Shown: piece after piece, positions 47,766-59,350 of the stretch | Position numbering within the stretch: the first letter of the stretch is position 1 | Layout of the letters: every line of letters begins with the position of its first letter | Source of the DNA: Pohlia nutans | Taxonomy: Eukaryota; Streptophyta; Bryopsida; Bryales; Mniaceae | Assembly: GCA_022496805.1 (NCBI GenBank) | Contig: CM040085.1 | Coordinates: forward strand, 38,159,811 to 38,223,810 | Reading direction: 5' to 3' | Length of the DNA: 64,000 bases | Made by a program: the position numbers and the translations under genes | The notes under the pieces: generated by a model | The model's database searches: none | Told to the model about the DNA's origin: nothing | The model's input: the letters and a program-made list of their open reading frames with translations, nothing else

Positions 47766-48415
47766 TTAACCTTTAAACGTCCCGATTCAAGATTGTTTTC
47801 AAAGATTCGTTATAAAATGTTTGATGAAAAACAAAAATGGGGTTGATGTATTGTACAAAGCAAAGTTGTAAATGTCAATGTAAAGATCACATCTGTATAG
47901 TTGGATTTATCATATTTTTATTAATAACTTTTTAATTAATTTTGCATTGTACAAAGCAAAGTTGTAAATGTCAATGTAAAGATCACATCTGTATAGTTGG
48001 ATTTATCATATTTTTATTAATAACTTTTTAATTAATTTTGCAAGGTTTTCTCTTGAAATTCAATTTAAAATCCCAAATTAACAAAAGAAAATTAAAAAAA
48101 TATTGTAATGGAATTGAAATAACATGCACTACAAGATGGTATGGTTTCCATTATTTGATTCTACTTATTTCGGAAAATCGTGTTAAAAGTCTCACTTTTT
48201 GAACTAAAAATGAAACTTGACACAAACCAATTGTGTTGTTTTTCAAAAAATCACAATATCTTATTTTAAAGATCCATACCATACAAATGATAGTCAACTA
48301 GCACAAGAACCAAAAGAAATTTGGATGGATGAAAAATTGTACAGCATGTAGTCAAGAGAAAGGTTGCAATTAGTTTGTCATCTATTTTATGGATGCAGGC
48401 GCGTCAAAGAGTTAA
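47766..48415. mobile_element. TTAA-flanked MITE, family H, with internal duplication
   Basis: TTAA-CCTTTAAACGTCCC to GCGCGTCAAAGAG-TTAA. Related, inverted, to 51614-52160. It is 650 bp long and contains a perfect 96-bp tandem duplication (47850-47945, 47946-48041); without it, 554 bp agrees with the 547 bp of its relative. Confidence 0.7.
47850..48041. repeat. Perfect 96-bp tandem duplication
   Basis: Both units begin ATTGTACAAAGCAAAGTTG and end TTTTTAATTAATTTTGC and appear identical throughout, suggesting a recent event. The relative at 51614-52160 has a single unit. Confidence 0.85.
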
Positions 48416-49568
48416 GTTTGAAGTAATAAGATCTAGAGTCACATGTCTACACTGAATAGGGGTAATACATAAAACCATTGTGTGGCAGAAATAAAATAAA
48501 GGCATACTAATTTATTGACATTTCACATTATATAAATATTTTTCATTATTGTTAAAAAATAGTGATTTTTTTGACACAAATATAAATAGTCATAAAATCA
48601 CAAATAAAATAAAATAAAATAAAATAAAAAACAATCGCCTCGATAATTTTTTACCACGAGGTAAGTTTTACAGGTAAATCCCTTTAATTTTTTGGTCCCC
48701 TTAATCCACTGAATCATTTTTTTTAATTGTTTTTGAATCATAAATATTGCATCTATTGTGTATCTCATGGAAGTATTTGTGACTATGATAAAACTTACAT
48801 GTATTTTTTTTTGTCAATGTGGTGAAAATAAATAAAGAGCTCTAGAAGGTGAATTTTTTGACAATTGATGTAAAAATGAGGTGTCATGATTGGGTGGGCT
48901 TCACTCTCCTAAAAGCACCTCTCATACTCTTTTCTCTTCTTTGCTTAGCCACCCTTGTGCCCCATATTAAACTTGTAATCTCATCTTTGTTTTTTATTGC
49001 CTTGGTTCCTTTTTTCAAAATAAAAATAAATTTAGAAGTTTTTAATTCTTACAAGTCACATATTTGAATGATGCTTATATTATAAACAAGAGATTTTTCA
49101 ATGGCCACAAAAAGGGACCCCTTTGGAAACAGATTCCCTATTCTACCATAGTTTCAACAAAGACATATTTGTGTATAATAAATAATGATATATCATTTTA
49201 ATTAGCCACACGGTCATTTTTATCTAGTCCAAAATTTCCTTATTGTGCAAGTAATAAAATTACCATTTATTTTTCTAACATGTGATAAATGAGATAGCAT
49301 TTAGTAGATAAGCCTTTAGTCAAAATGCAATGACAATAAAAATAAAATGTAAATGATAATAAAAATTCTAACATTTAATATCTTATGTTAATGTATGTCA
49401 TAATCAAATGAAATCTTACACAATAATAAAGAGTTTCCTATAATTTAGTTGAATACAAAGTCTGTCATTCAAAATAATAATTTACCTCTTAAACGACTAA
49501 CTAGTAAAATATAACACTTTCGATAAACAGGCAACTTTTTCATAGGGCCAAGTTACAAAATGTATGCC
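48416..49568. other. Intergenic, no gene recognised
   Basis: Very AT-rich. An (AAAAT)n microsatellite lies at about 48601-48629. No gene seen. Confidence 0.45.
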
Positions 49569-50915
49569 TTAATCCCTAAATGCTCACAACTCTATCCAAA
49601 TTTTGGAAAATTGTAAAGATGTATTATAGAATGCAACTAAGAAGGATATTTTGAACTTGGTGTACGAATAAAAGTTGTACATTATGAATTTTAGATTTTG
49701 TTCATACGATTTGATTTATGATTGCAATCACCAATATTTTGTATAAAATTTGAAATTTGAAATTCTTTTGTAATCCGATAACAAATAAGATGTTGACAAT
49801 TTCTGAATGAAATTTGTTGAGATGGGTTGAAATGTAATATTCTAAGTGTAGAGATTTTTGGAGATTTTTCGGTTGCTTAATTTTAAGAGCTGGTTTTTTT
49901 AGAGCACTTTTGAATTACGATTTAACTCCTAAATGCCCAAAGGGGGTCTCCCACCCAAAACTACCTCATTTTGGACATTTTTGTTGATGATCTTTAAATG
50001 CTTTTCAAAACCATTTTTCCGCATTCCAACCGTAGGATCTTGTATTCCTAGGCCTCATAAACCATCCCTCAAAATTTCAAAACACTTGACCATACAAATG
50101 TCAAGATAATAGCAAATGAAGTTAAGATTTTGAAATTTTAGGCTTTGAAAAATCCGGGCACCCTTGCTTTGATGAGCTCTCAAACCCAAAAAATAAGTTG
50201 AAATGATGTGACATTTTTTACCATCCTTAAGATGAGGTAGTTAACAAGATGCATGACTCAATTTGACAAGATGTTCAATTCGTTAGCATTTTTTCAAAGA
50301 CCTTGTAATAGGTGGGGGTAAAGAGGGAAGCAAGAGATTTTGGCTAAATTAAATTATCCCTTCAACTCTCCTCCAATTGGATGAGCCCACAACTCATGGC
50401 ATGCAATCCATGTGGGTCGGAGTAAACTTCCTTTGAGGTGCCCAATGAATCTCATTGGCTTAGATTTTTGGCAAGCCTATCCGAAGTGTTGAAATTGCCT
50501 TTCAACATTGAGGTGTTTTACTTTGAAAAATTCCTCTAAGTGGAATTTTGATTGGATGGACATAATTCCAATTGCATTGGAAAGAAGACTTGTTTACCTT
50601 TAACATCATAATTTATTTTTTGAAAAGAAGTTATTTTTTGGGGCCTGGGCAGCTCGGGAAAATGGGCAACGACCAAAAAATAGTCTCTTGGGAGCTTAGG
50701 GGCTAAGAATTTTTTGGTGAATATGAGTGCAACATGGAATGAGGCATAAAAGTTCCATAAATCATCCCTCTCTACTCAATTCACACATGAATGAAGTTAA
50801 CTTCCCATAAAGTCTAGTAAAAAATCCACATTGCAAAAAGTGCATGACGAATGAAAAACATGGATGAAATTTGTACATCGTCTAAAAATTGAACACTTGG
50901 ATAATTAGGGGTTAA
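49569..50915. mobile_element. TTAA-flanked MITE, family A, interrupted by another
   Basis: TTAA-TCCCTAAATGCTC to GGATAATTAGGGG-TTAA. Removing the nested element 49922-50706 leaves 562 bp, matching the 563 and 564 bp of the other family A copies. Confidence 0.75.
49922..50706. mobile_element. TTAA-flanked MITE, family B copy 2, nested
   Basis: TTAA-CTCCTAAATGCCC to GGGAGCTTAGGGG-CTAA (last TTAA mutated to CTAA). The right half matches 530-726. It sits within the family A copy. Confidence 0.7.
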
Positions 50916-51613
50916 AATCACTCATAAGAGCAATTCACCCCAACCAATCACTACTTGAAGGGATAAGTGAGTAAATTTGGCAAAGTTAAAATGACAACAC
51001 ATGACTAAAGTACTACACCGAAATCGTTATTTAGTATGGATGATTTAATTGCCAAACATGAAAATTATAATGTCCAATTTAGCAATGCCACCACTGCACA
51101 TCACTAATGTTAGAATGCCATCATCACAAAATTGTTGAATACCATAACACGCGGGAACTTGGTGTTGATGGTCAAGTTGGCAACACTTCTCCCAACAAAC
51201 TATTCATTCACACCAATCCTTCAGGTGAGAGTTACTAACTATGGTTCTCTCTTGAATACTATACCTGACTATTAGGGTCGGCATCTCATATCCAATAATT
51301 ACATTTTTTTGAAAATTTATTTTTTAACAAATGCCAAATGTTATGAATATTCTCTAAGTTTTTTTTCACCATACTAAACAAATTGTTTTTGAAAAAACAA
51401 GTTCGTAAAGATTAAGGCTTTTCTTTTTATAGTTAATTTTTATCAATCCTGATGACCGATTATGGTAGTATGTCCTTTTGATAAATACTTTAGACTCCCA
51501 TACTAAATAACCATTTCGGTAGAGTGTTATGTTTTAAACCCTAAATGTCTGAACGTGCCCTTACAACCAATAGAATACAATGTATTTTGGTTGTATTTGG
51601 AATGGATGCACCT

Positions 51614-52160
51614 TTAACCCTTTGACGCACCTGTGTTCAAGTAATGAACAACGAACAAATTGCAACCTTTCTCAACACTACATCCTATACATTTTTTCAA
51701 CCATCCAAATTTCTCTTGGTTCTTGTGCTAGTTGACTATCATTTGTATCAAACGGATCTTCAAAATAAGATATTGTGATTTTTTGAAAAACAACACAGTT
51801 GGTTTATGTCAAGTTTCATTCTTAGTTCAAAAAGTGAGACCTTAAACATGATTTTCCAAAATAAGTAGAATCAAATAACGGAACCATACCATCTCGTAGT
51901 GCATGGTATTCCAATTTCATTACAATATTTTTTAATATTTTTTGTGTTAATTTGGGATTATTAATTGAATTTCAAGAGAAAACTTTGCAAAATTAATTAA
52001 AATTAATAAATAAAAATATGATAAATCCAACCGTACAGATGTGATCTTCACATTGACATTTACAATTTAGCTTTGTACATCAACTCCATTTTTGTTTTTC
52101 ATCAAGCAATTTATAACAAATTTTTGAAATCAATGTTGAATCAGGACATTAAAGGGTTAA
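51614..52160. mobile_element. TTAA-flanked MITE, family H, 547 bp
   Basis: TTAA-CCCTTTGACGC to GGACATTAAAGGG-TTAA. Inverted relative of 47766-48415, sharing blocks such as AAATAAGTAGAATCAAATAA and GTTGACTATCATTTG. Confidence 0.7.
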
Positions 52161-54273
52161 TGGGTTTAAGTTCAAAAAAGAAGTTGGAATTTAGATCAAT
52201 GCGGTTCTAGTGAACTATTGAGATCTCAATTTAGAGGTTCTTGTTAGCAGCAAATCCCAATTATACAATCCGCATGGGAGTATGGGACGTTTAGGGGTTA
52301 AAAAAATAAAATGATTTCCTTTGCACTCGTGTGGAGGAACTGACTGCAATTGAAAGGAAGTTGACCCAAAAGGAAACAGGGCCAATAACCGCGCAGACAG
52401 GACGGGGCTGCCAAGAACCAGATTCGAAACGAGGAGGTCGGAAACCTTTACGAGGAGGTCGCAAACGGGGCTGTCAGTCGCACTGTGTCAACGGCATCAC
52501 TCAAAATTACTAGACAGGACGAGCTTCCAGGAAGTGAGATCCCAAGCCAGGCAGCCAGCCAGGAGCGCATTAACTTTCAAAACTTTAAATTAAATCCTTT
52601 ATACCTAGAATCTCCGCAAGGAAGGGGACCCTGGCGTCCATCCAGAGTGTCCATGGAACATGTGGCCTTCGGCGCTCATACGGCGCCGCCTTCTACGTTT
52701 CCTCACTCCGATCATCGACCCTCCCCTGCCATCTCCACCTCCATTCCATTCCTCCCAGGTTCCAAGCCTGGTACCTCATGAGATCTAGGTGATAGCTTCT
52801 CTCACTACTAGACTGCTGGTTTCATGTTCGATCGGTTGGCTCATGTAGATCTAGCTCGTGCACTGGAGCTCCGGGTTGGCGGGCGGGTGTTTTTTCAAGC
52901 TCCAAGGAGAACAGTGGCATTTTTGGGCATGTGCGCGCAGAGGCGTGGTGAGGATTTGAACAAGCACGTCTCCATGCCCGGCAATATTTTGTAAGAATCT
53001 GTGATTGGTGATTCTTCTCTTTGTCTGTGTATCTGTCTGTGGATGCTCGGTTTTGTCAGATTGGAAAGCTGCATAATCTGTGGATTGCAATGTTAAACCA
53101 GTTTGACGTACAATGTCCCTCAAAAAGCAGAGAATCACCAGTTATAATTTTGGTTTTAGGACTCGGAACTTCCTTTGCAAAGATTTAAACCCTGTAGTGA
53201 TTTCAACTTCCTGAATCTAAGTATGCGACCGTTGAAGTGGGATGAACAACTGCATCCTTGTCTTGTGGGAAACCTAGGGCAGTTCCTCGAGGCCTTGAAA
53301 TCCTTATCTAGCTGTCAATTTTATCAATCGAGCGTAAACTTGGTTTGAGGATTTGGAGAGTGGGTTTTGTTTAGTGGTGATAAGCTTCTCAGACGAGGTG
53401 TACATCTGAACCCTACAGGGTCCATTCACATGAAAGATCAGGGGTTATAGGGTTCGTATTGAGAGTTTCTTATTCCTCTGCTTTAGTTTTGTGTATTGGC
53501 ACTGAAGGTCCATTGGCATGAGGGCGAATTACATCCTTCAACATTCATGCACAAAATGTACATTCTTTCTGAACGTTTATTTTCTTGGGGATATTATAAT
53601 CCCTCACCTAACCCATTGGCTACCCCTTAGTGTTTTCTTCATTGTCATCTTCCATTTTCCTCTCAGTGTGAATGGACTCACAGTAGAAGATTACAAGCCA
53701 CGGTATTCAAGCTGTCTCATTCTCCTTCCTAAGAAAAGTTATCAATAACTCTCGTAGCATTAAAGCAACATGGCGTTTGCACGAATGCAGAAATCTGGAA
53801 CACGATGCGTGAGCTGAAAGGTGGCTTTGTGAATAGCAGTCATCACAGAAATCATCCCCTTTCCAGTGGATCCATCTGCACTGATGCTCTGATTGAGCAG
53901 GAAAATCAGGTATGATCACTGCACAACCCTCGATCCATTTGTTGCCTGTAACAACTGCAATAACGTCTGTTCGATTAGCACGACCTTCAAAGTAAGATGA
54001 CGAAGTTTCGATCGATGCAGGTTGTCTTGGAGAATGGCATAATCCAAGGCACCTGGTGGGATTGTGACTGGTGTCAAACATGGTGGCAAACGTCAAGCTG
54101 CATGAGGGCACAGGGGTTGTAAGGTCTGCCGTTTGCAGACCCCGAGCATGGGCTGGAGACATACACATTGCAGGGAGATGACATTAGTCTTGGCAATGGG
54201 CAGGAAGGGGGAGAATTCAAGGGATCCCATCGCATCGTGAGGGTCTAGTTCCATCGCTTTCCTCGTCGGTACG
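52161..54273. other. Upstream region of the OVATE-like gene
   Basis: From about 52330 the base composition rises and MITE motifs stop, as expected for promoter and 5' leader. Open frames at 52331-52781 and a 153-codon minus-strand frame at 53707-54168 have no domain I recognise. TTAGGGGTTAA at 52292-52302 marks one further TTAA-element end without a clear partner. Confidence 0.45.
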
Positions 54274-56177
54274 ATGTGCCCTATGTGCGAGAAGAGAGCT
54301 CAGCTCCTTCTGCAACAACAACAACAGCAACAACAACAAGAAGCAGCCGTGGAGGGTACCTCACCCCTAAACCTTAAACCCCCGGGGATTCCTCCCAAAG
54401 CCTCCCTGTTCCGCAACCCCTTCAAGTCGTGCAAGAATTTCACCCACCAGTGCTGCTCGCCCGTGTGCGAGAGCCAGCGGACGTCGATTCATTCAGTTCG
54501 CAGGTCGTCAGTGATACGGCCGTCTCTCACTCCTGATCACTCCGGGGAAATTGGATACCTCCAGGAAGATTACCGCGTGTTGGAGTCGCCGTTCACTCCT
54601 ACATCCCTCAAGGAAAATCAGCAACCCCCAAACCCTAACCCTAAAGCAGGCCAGGTAGGAAAGAAACCACGCGGCTTGCTCACGCGCCTGAAGCTGCTCA
54701 CGCAAGGGGCCGCATCGCAGGCAGAGGTCAGCAGCAGCAGCAGCGCGGATTCAAGCTTCACAGCATGCGGGCGCAAGGTCATTGGGGTGACCGACAGCCC
54801 AGAGCACGCCATCGCTGAACCGACAGGTGAAATCATAATCATCTCTCGATCGTTGTTTAATTAAATGAATGATGCTACATGATGAAGGATTGAAACTGCG
54901 CAATCTCCTGATAGAGGAGGGGTGTATACTAGTTCATTGGAGCCTGGCTAGCTCACTACAGGAGCTTGGTGCATCTGCAGGTTTTGAAATCTTGTATGCA
55001 ATTGTGTAAATTGTTGGAATTCATGTGGCTTACTGTATGTACAGGGACCCTGGTTGCTCCCGAAACGTCCTTGGACACGACCTCCGAGGCCGGAAGCTTG
55101 AACGTGACCGAGACAAACGTCTCGGAATCAACCATGATCTCCATGCGGAACTTGAACGGCAGTTTGAGCTCGCAGCCCAAGTCGAGTGCGTACGACGACG
55201 ACGCGAGCACGTTCGCGATCATCCCGCGCACGAGCATGAACTCGCAGGACTGGACGAGTGACGCGAGTGGGTTGTCGGATCGATTCGGTGAGCTCGACAT
55301 CGGCTACCTCTCGCTGGAGGAATCCGGCGAAGGGCCGGACATCGACGACACAGTTTCGATATCCTCCTCGCAGTGTGAGGATCTAGATCCTACCGACACA
55401 GTCTCGGAGTCGGATCTAGATCAAGACTACAGCATCGGCACCGACTCCCAAGAATGGTGCACGGATGATACCAATTCCGTGTTGCAATGGTCACGAGGGC
55501 ACATTAGCAAGAACCACATGCACTTGCATCTCCCGGATCTCGAAACAACCCCACCTCACGAACTCACGGCCTCACCACACAGTCTGTCGTTACCGCGTCA
55601 CAACTCTCTCAGCGAGGAACCGGTTGAAGACCCACAAACTGCTCCGGCAATGGAAGTGATGGAACCACCCAAGCAGTATCTCTGCTCACGGTGTGGCCGC
55701 AAGGAGAACAAGTTGCAACAACCGGATGGGCAGACGACGAAGAAGGTGACGCGGAAACCGAATCCCATGGCGGCGTATTTTTCAACGGAAGATATGGCAG
55801 CGAAAGTTGTGGTGCTTTTGGGAAAGTATGGCAATCGGAGAGGTTTGCGAGTAGCAGGTCTGCCATTGCTGAAAGAAGATCCTCCGGCATTGTGTCCCAA
55901 CAACGATGCTGTGTCTGCGTTTCAGAACGAGGTGGCGAGGATGATGCTGGAAGGCGTGGATGTGCCGGGGCTCAACATGGATGTCGAGCAGTTTCTCGCT
56001 GGATACATGAAATTGAATTCGCCGTTTTACATCGATCTCATTGAGGATTTCTTCAAGTCCGTGTGCGTGGATTGTTTCGGACACATGGAGGAGGTCCAGG
56101 GCGATCGACTTCGCCCTGCGTACACTGTGTTGAAGCCCAAGCGGCCCGGAAACAAGAGCTTTGCAGGGAAGAGATAG
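54274..56177 (+). CDS. Poly-Q protein with OVATE-like C-terminus, 2 exons, 561 residues
   Basis: Exon 1 is 54274-54826, exon 2 55045-56177; the GT-AG intron is 218 bp and the joined frame continuous. The start MCPMCEKRAQ is followed by nine Gln (residues 14-22). The middle is low-complexity, rich in Ser/Asp/Glu, with a CSRCG motif and a basic TTKKVTRKPNP stretch. The C-terminal part, about residues 477-525, reads FQNEVARMMLEG then DVEQFLAGYMKLNSPFY and LIEDFFKSV, similar to the OVATE domain pattern of OFP transcription repressors (F..SM..M.....D.E.LL..YL.LNS.......F). I read this match by eye. OFPs repress transcription and bind TALE homeodomain and TRM proteins; that role is only inference here. 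Much of the protein is probably disordered. Confidence 0.8.
54319..54345 (+). repeat. CAA/CAG trinucleotide repeat (poly-Q)
   Basis: A run of CAA and CAG codons in exon 1 encodes nine consecutive Gln. The mix of synonymous codons may stabilise its length. Confidence 0.85.
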
Positions 56178-57180
56178 TGTTTGGTGATGATCCTGTACAG
56201 ATTCTTTTATTTCTTTTTTTCTTTCCATTTGTTGAGTGTTACATGACTTGTAGAATAAGGTGGTACATCGGTTTTGATCAGTTATGGTAGCAAAGAGGGA
56301 GATGGAAACTGCTTGCATTTGCAAGTTCCCCCTGCGGCGAATCTGGAAACCTGGCTCTGGTCTACAACTTCGATTCAAGTTGTACTAAAATAATAAATGG
56401 CCTTGATGTTACATTATACTACTGTCTTGAGAGCATTCGCTTCTGCTATTTTTAAGGTCGATGATTCTAAAAACCCTTCGCTTCTACTGACCCTTGTTAC
56501 TAACAGCAACACTTGATTTTATTTATTTATTTTTTGACGCAAATTGAAATTCAATTGCATGAAAAAGAGGTACAAATGGAGCAGCCAAGTTTTAGCTGCA
56601 GCCAGAGGAGACCCAAGTAACTAGCTAACAGTGTAAACATAATCGGTAACAGGACCAGTGAGCCTCCACTGGACTTTGTAAGGCAATATTTATTAAATTG
56701 ATACAAAATGGTCATTTTGAGACTCCCATCCCTCTATTGCGGGCTTCGTTTCAAAGATAGTTGTTGAAGCCAAAAATAAATAAAGCTCGAATTAAATTGA
56801 CTGTTGAAATTAAAGAAGTTGGAGTTCCATTGAGCTTACCACAATCTAAGATAAATAAATAAAATTTATGCTTATTAAATTGAGACAAAATGCATATTTT
56901 GAGACCTCCATACATCAAACCACTTCAAAGATAGTTGTGGATGCGAAAGACAAGTGGAACTCCAAATACAAGAAAGATTAAAAATAGAGACGTTGCGAAT
57001 TGCAAGCAACCTAACACATTCCAAGAGAAATATAATAAAAATGACATGATGCAATTCGATTGTGAAAATGGGAAGTCCACACATATTATTTAATATATGG
57101 GAGCGTGGCAATTTACAAAGACCGTGCTCGTGTATACATGTATAGAAGATAAGTACTACGGAGTCTTGATATGGGATGAT
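56178..57180. other. 3' flank and diverged tandem repeat
   Basis: The OVATE-like gene 3' untranslated region comes first. Two related segments of about 180 bp start at 56686 and 56868 (TTATTAAATTGA, CAAAATG, CATTTTGAGAC, TTCAAAGATAGTTGT). The A/T stretch at 56518-56545 before GACGCAAATTGAAATTC could be the tail of an old minus-strand retroelement. No gene seen. Confidence 0.4.
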
Positions 57181-57182
57181 TC

Positions 57183-57600
57183 AGACAAATATAGATATCC
57201 TCGAGTCGAAGATAAGTTGTTAACATACCCTGAGCGTGATCTAATATGCCATCGACTTGTACATAGGTACTGATAGAAGTGAGGTGACTGGACCTTTTAC
57301 CTTCGGCTCGAGGATAAGTACTTTGGGTTCCTCATACTGAATGATTCATGCAGATATAGTTATCTTCGAGTCGAAGATAAGTTGTTGACAATCACAGAGG
57401 GTGTTCAAATATGCCAGCGACGTGTAAATAAGTACCAATAACGGTGATGTGTTTGGACCTCTTATCTTCGATTTGAGGATAAATAGATTGGGTTCCTGAT
57501 ATTACATGACCTATACAGATAGAGTTATCTTCGAGTCAAAGATAAACTGTTGACAACCCCAAACCGTGTTCAAATATACCATCCCTTCGCGGATAAGAGA
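57183..57600. repeat. Tandem repeat with 165-bp period
   Basis: Blocks repeat at 57183, 57348 and about 57513: ATATAG-TATC palindrome, AGTTGTTGACA, ATATGCC, GTACC/GTACT, TTGGACC, second palindrome, TTGGGTTCCTGATA. About 2.5 units, each with two palindromic sites. Confidence 0.75.
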
Positions 57601-58427
57601 CAATAGCTGCTGCATCCCAGGGCCATTTATCCTCGAGTCGAGGATAACCTAGACGTTGACATCCTGTCTTCCACATCAACTTCCACCAAGTAGATTACAT
57701 CATGCAATGGTTGATGAGGATGCTAACTCGAGATCTTCGAGTCGAGGATAATGTCCACTTCAAACCACCTCGTACTCAAATTATCTTCGCGTCGAAGATA
57801 TCCGCACAAGATGAAATATTCGACCAATACAGATGATCAAAAAAGATATTGTAACGGCAGAAGACATGAATTGGGCTTGACCCAGAACAAAATATCTTTG
57901 TCCATTCTGCTGTGTATCATCACATCCGTCGCTTAGTATCAAGTTATCTTCGAGTCGAAGATACCATCACAGAATACAAGAAAGATCTTATGAATTCTTG
58001 CGGTCTGTACATATACAAGACTAGTTGATGGAATGAAATCCCAGTGTTGATGTGACACCCTTATCCTTGACTCGAGGATACCGTCAAAGGATATTTGAGC
58101 ACGCGGACATTTGATTACTTGTGTATGGACACTTATGCACATATATCAGGATTTAGTTAAATTCATATCGAAGTGAAGGATTTACATCTCTTATTCAGAT
58201 GCGTCAACATTATCCTCGACTCGAGGATAATATTTCACGCTCCTATGACACCCTAGCAGATTGCATCAGATCCCCGGTTTGCGGTTTGGCCGTGTGATAA
58301 TTAATTGCAAAGGATTGTCAAGGGGATCGGCTGTTGTGACAAGTGGACACATACATATCATATTTGACTAGATATTGTAGGAGTTCCTATCCTCTCACTG
58401 ATCCTTTGTATCTTCGATTCGAAGATG
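57196..58427. repeat. Array of twelve 19-bp near-palindromes upstream of the DUF7869 gene
   Basis: Consensus TATCYTCGA-N-TCGARGATA (9-bp arms around one base). Cores start at 57196, 57298, 57361, 57463, 57526, 57628, 57732, 57782, 57945, 58062, 58211 and 58409. Those at 57361, 57628, 57945 and 58211 have fully complementary arms, with either CTT/AAG or CCT/AGG versions. The last site ends about 170 bp before the first ATG of the DUF7869 gene. Clusters of short repeated sites near a transposon end are bound by the transposase in En/Spm and hAT elements; a similar role here is inference. Confidence 0.9.
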
Positions 58428-58597
58428 GTAGGCATGGATCTCCCAACCAAGTGTGCTGTGTGGATCCCACTGACATTTAGTCCAATGGGTGTGTATGTGC
58501 AAATAGATGTTCAATTATTCAATCGATACTCGGTGGTCATGATTTATTTATAGCATAGTGCGCTTATCGTGTGATATATGATCTTGCTTGTGATAGA

Positions 58598-59344
58598 ATG
58601 GAGACGCACGCCCATCCAGAGTTTGAAATAAGGGTGCCATCCCTACCGCTGGGAGTAGCAGCATGTGAGGGTGTTCCGCGTTCATCTTGGAACACGAAGT
58701 GCGTAACGATCACCAATGAAGTTGAGATCGATGTTACAAAGGGTATCTGTCATAGCGTTGACCTGTCACTCGTGATTGACACGGACGGTTCTCCTCTTGG
58801 TGATGACCGCGTCGCGATTCACATTGCGAAATTGCTGCTCGAAGAGAAGGTTCCGTCCGTATGGATGTGGTCAATGCGATCTTGGCATATCTCAAGAGTC
58901 TACCTCAACGGAGCCAGCTTGTACGATCACGACCAAACTGCCATTTACCAAGCAGCGTTGAATGCTTCCAGGAGGCGTGTCCGCGACGGAGTTCGGCCTT
59001 ACGAGACCTCTCGTGAGAGAAGAGAGGCCCCTGTCCCTCCCAAGAAGGAGTACCTACTTTCCACCCAGACAATTAACGCTGTCTCCAGCAAAGTTTGTTG
59101 TCGTCTAAACTGCGTACAGCCGTTTCCACGGGCGAAGATCCAAGCCCTTCGTGCCCAGCTCTATATAACGGATGGCGTATACTTCCGGAAGCATCTGCTA
59201 CTCAAAGTGCAGCGCCAAATTCACCGAGATGCAAACGGGAAAGAGATGATTACCTTGGAAGGAATTGAAGTTTGCCCTACTGCACGGTGTCTCATTCATT
59301 CGGTGTCAAGAGCTACATTCCATCGGTACAAGGGTCGGGAATAA
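58598..59344 (+). CDS. DUF7869 transposase-like protein, N-terminal segment
   Basis: Encodes about 248 residues from ATG 58598 (METHAHPEFEIRV) to TAA 59342-59344. No domain recognised, but it is Arg/Cys-containing and the same frame continues, after the stop and six bases, into the DUF7869 segment. In related proteins a single chain includes an N-terminal region of this kind, so it is probably one protein's first third. The 58571 GTG codon extends the frame upstream without ATG. Confidence 0.6.
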   Translation: METHAHPEFEIRVPSLPLGVAACEGVPRSSWNTKCVTITNEVEIDVTKGICHSVDLSLVIDTDGSPLGDDRVAIHIAKLLLEEKVPSVWMWSMRSWHISRVYLNGASLYDHDQTAIYQAALNASRRRVRDGVRPYETSRERREAPVPPKKEYLLSTQTINAVSSKVCCRLNCVQPFPRAKIQALRAQLYITDGVYFRKHLLLKVQRQIHRDANGKEMITLEGIEVCPTARCLIHSVSRATFHRYKGRE

Positions 59345-59350
59345 TCAGGT

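Noticed and set aside
53707..54168. 153-codon minus-strand open frame with Cys/His residues
   Set aside because: No domain or splice partner recognised; it lies in the presumed promoter/leader of the OVATE-like gene.
54627..54650. Telomere-like CCCAAACCCTAACCCTAAAG
   Set aside because: It is inside the coding exon (PPNPNPKAG) and only about two units long.
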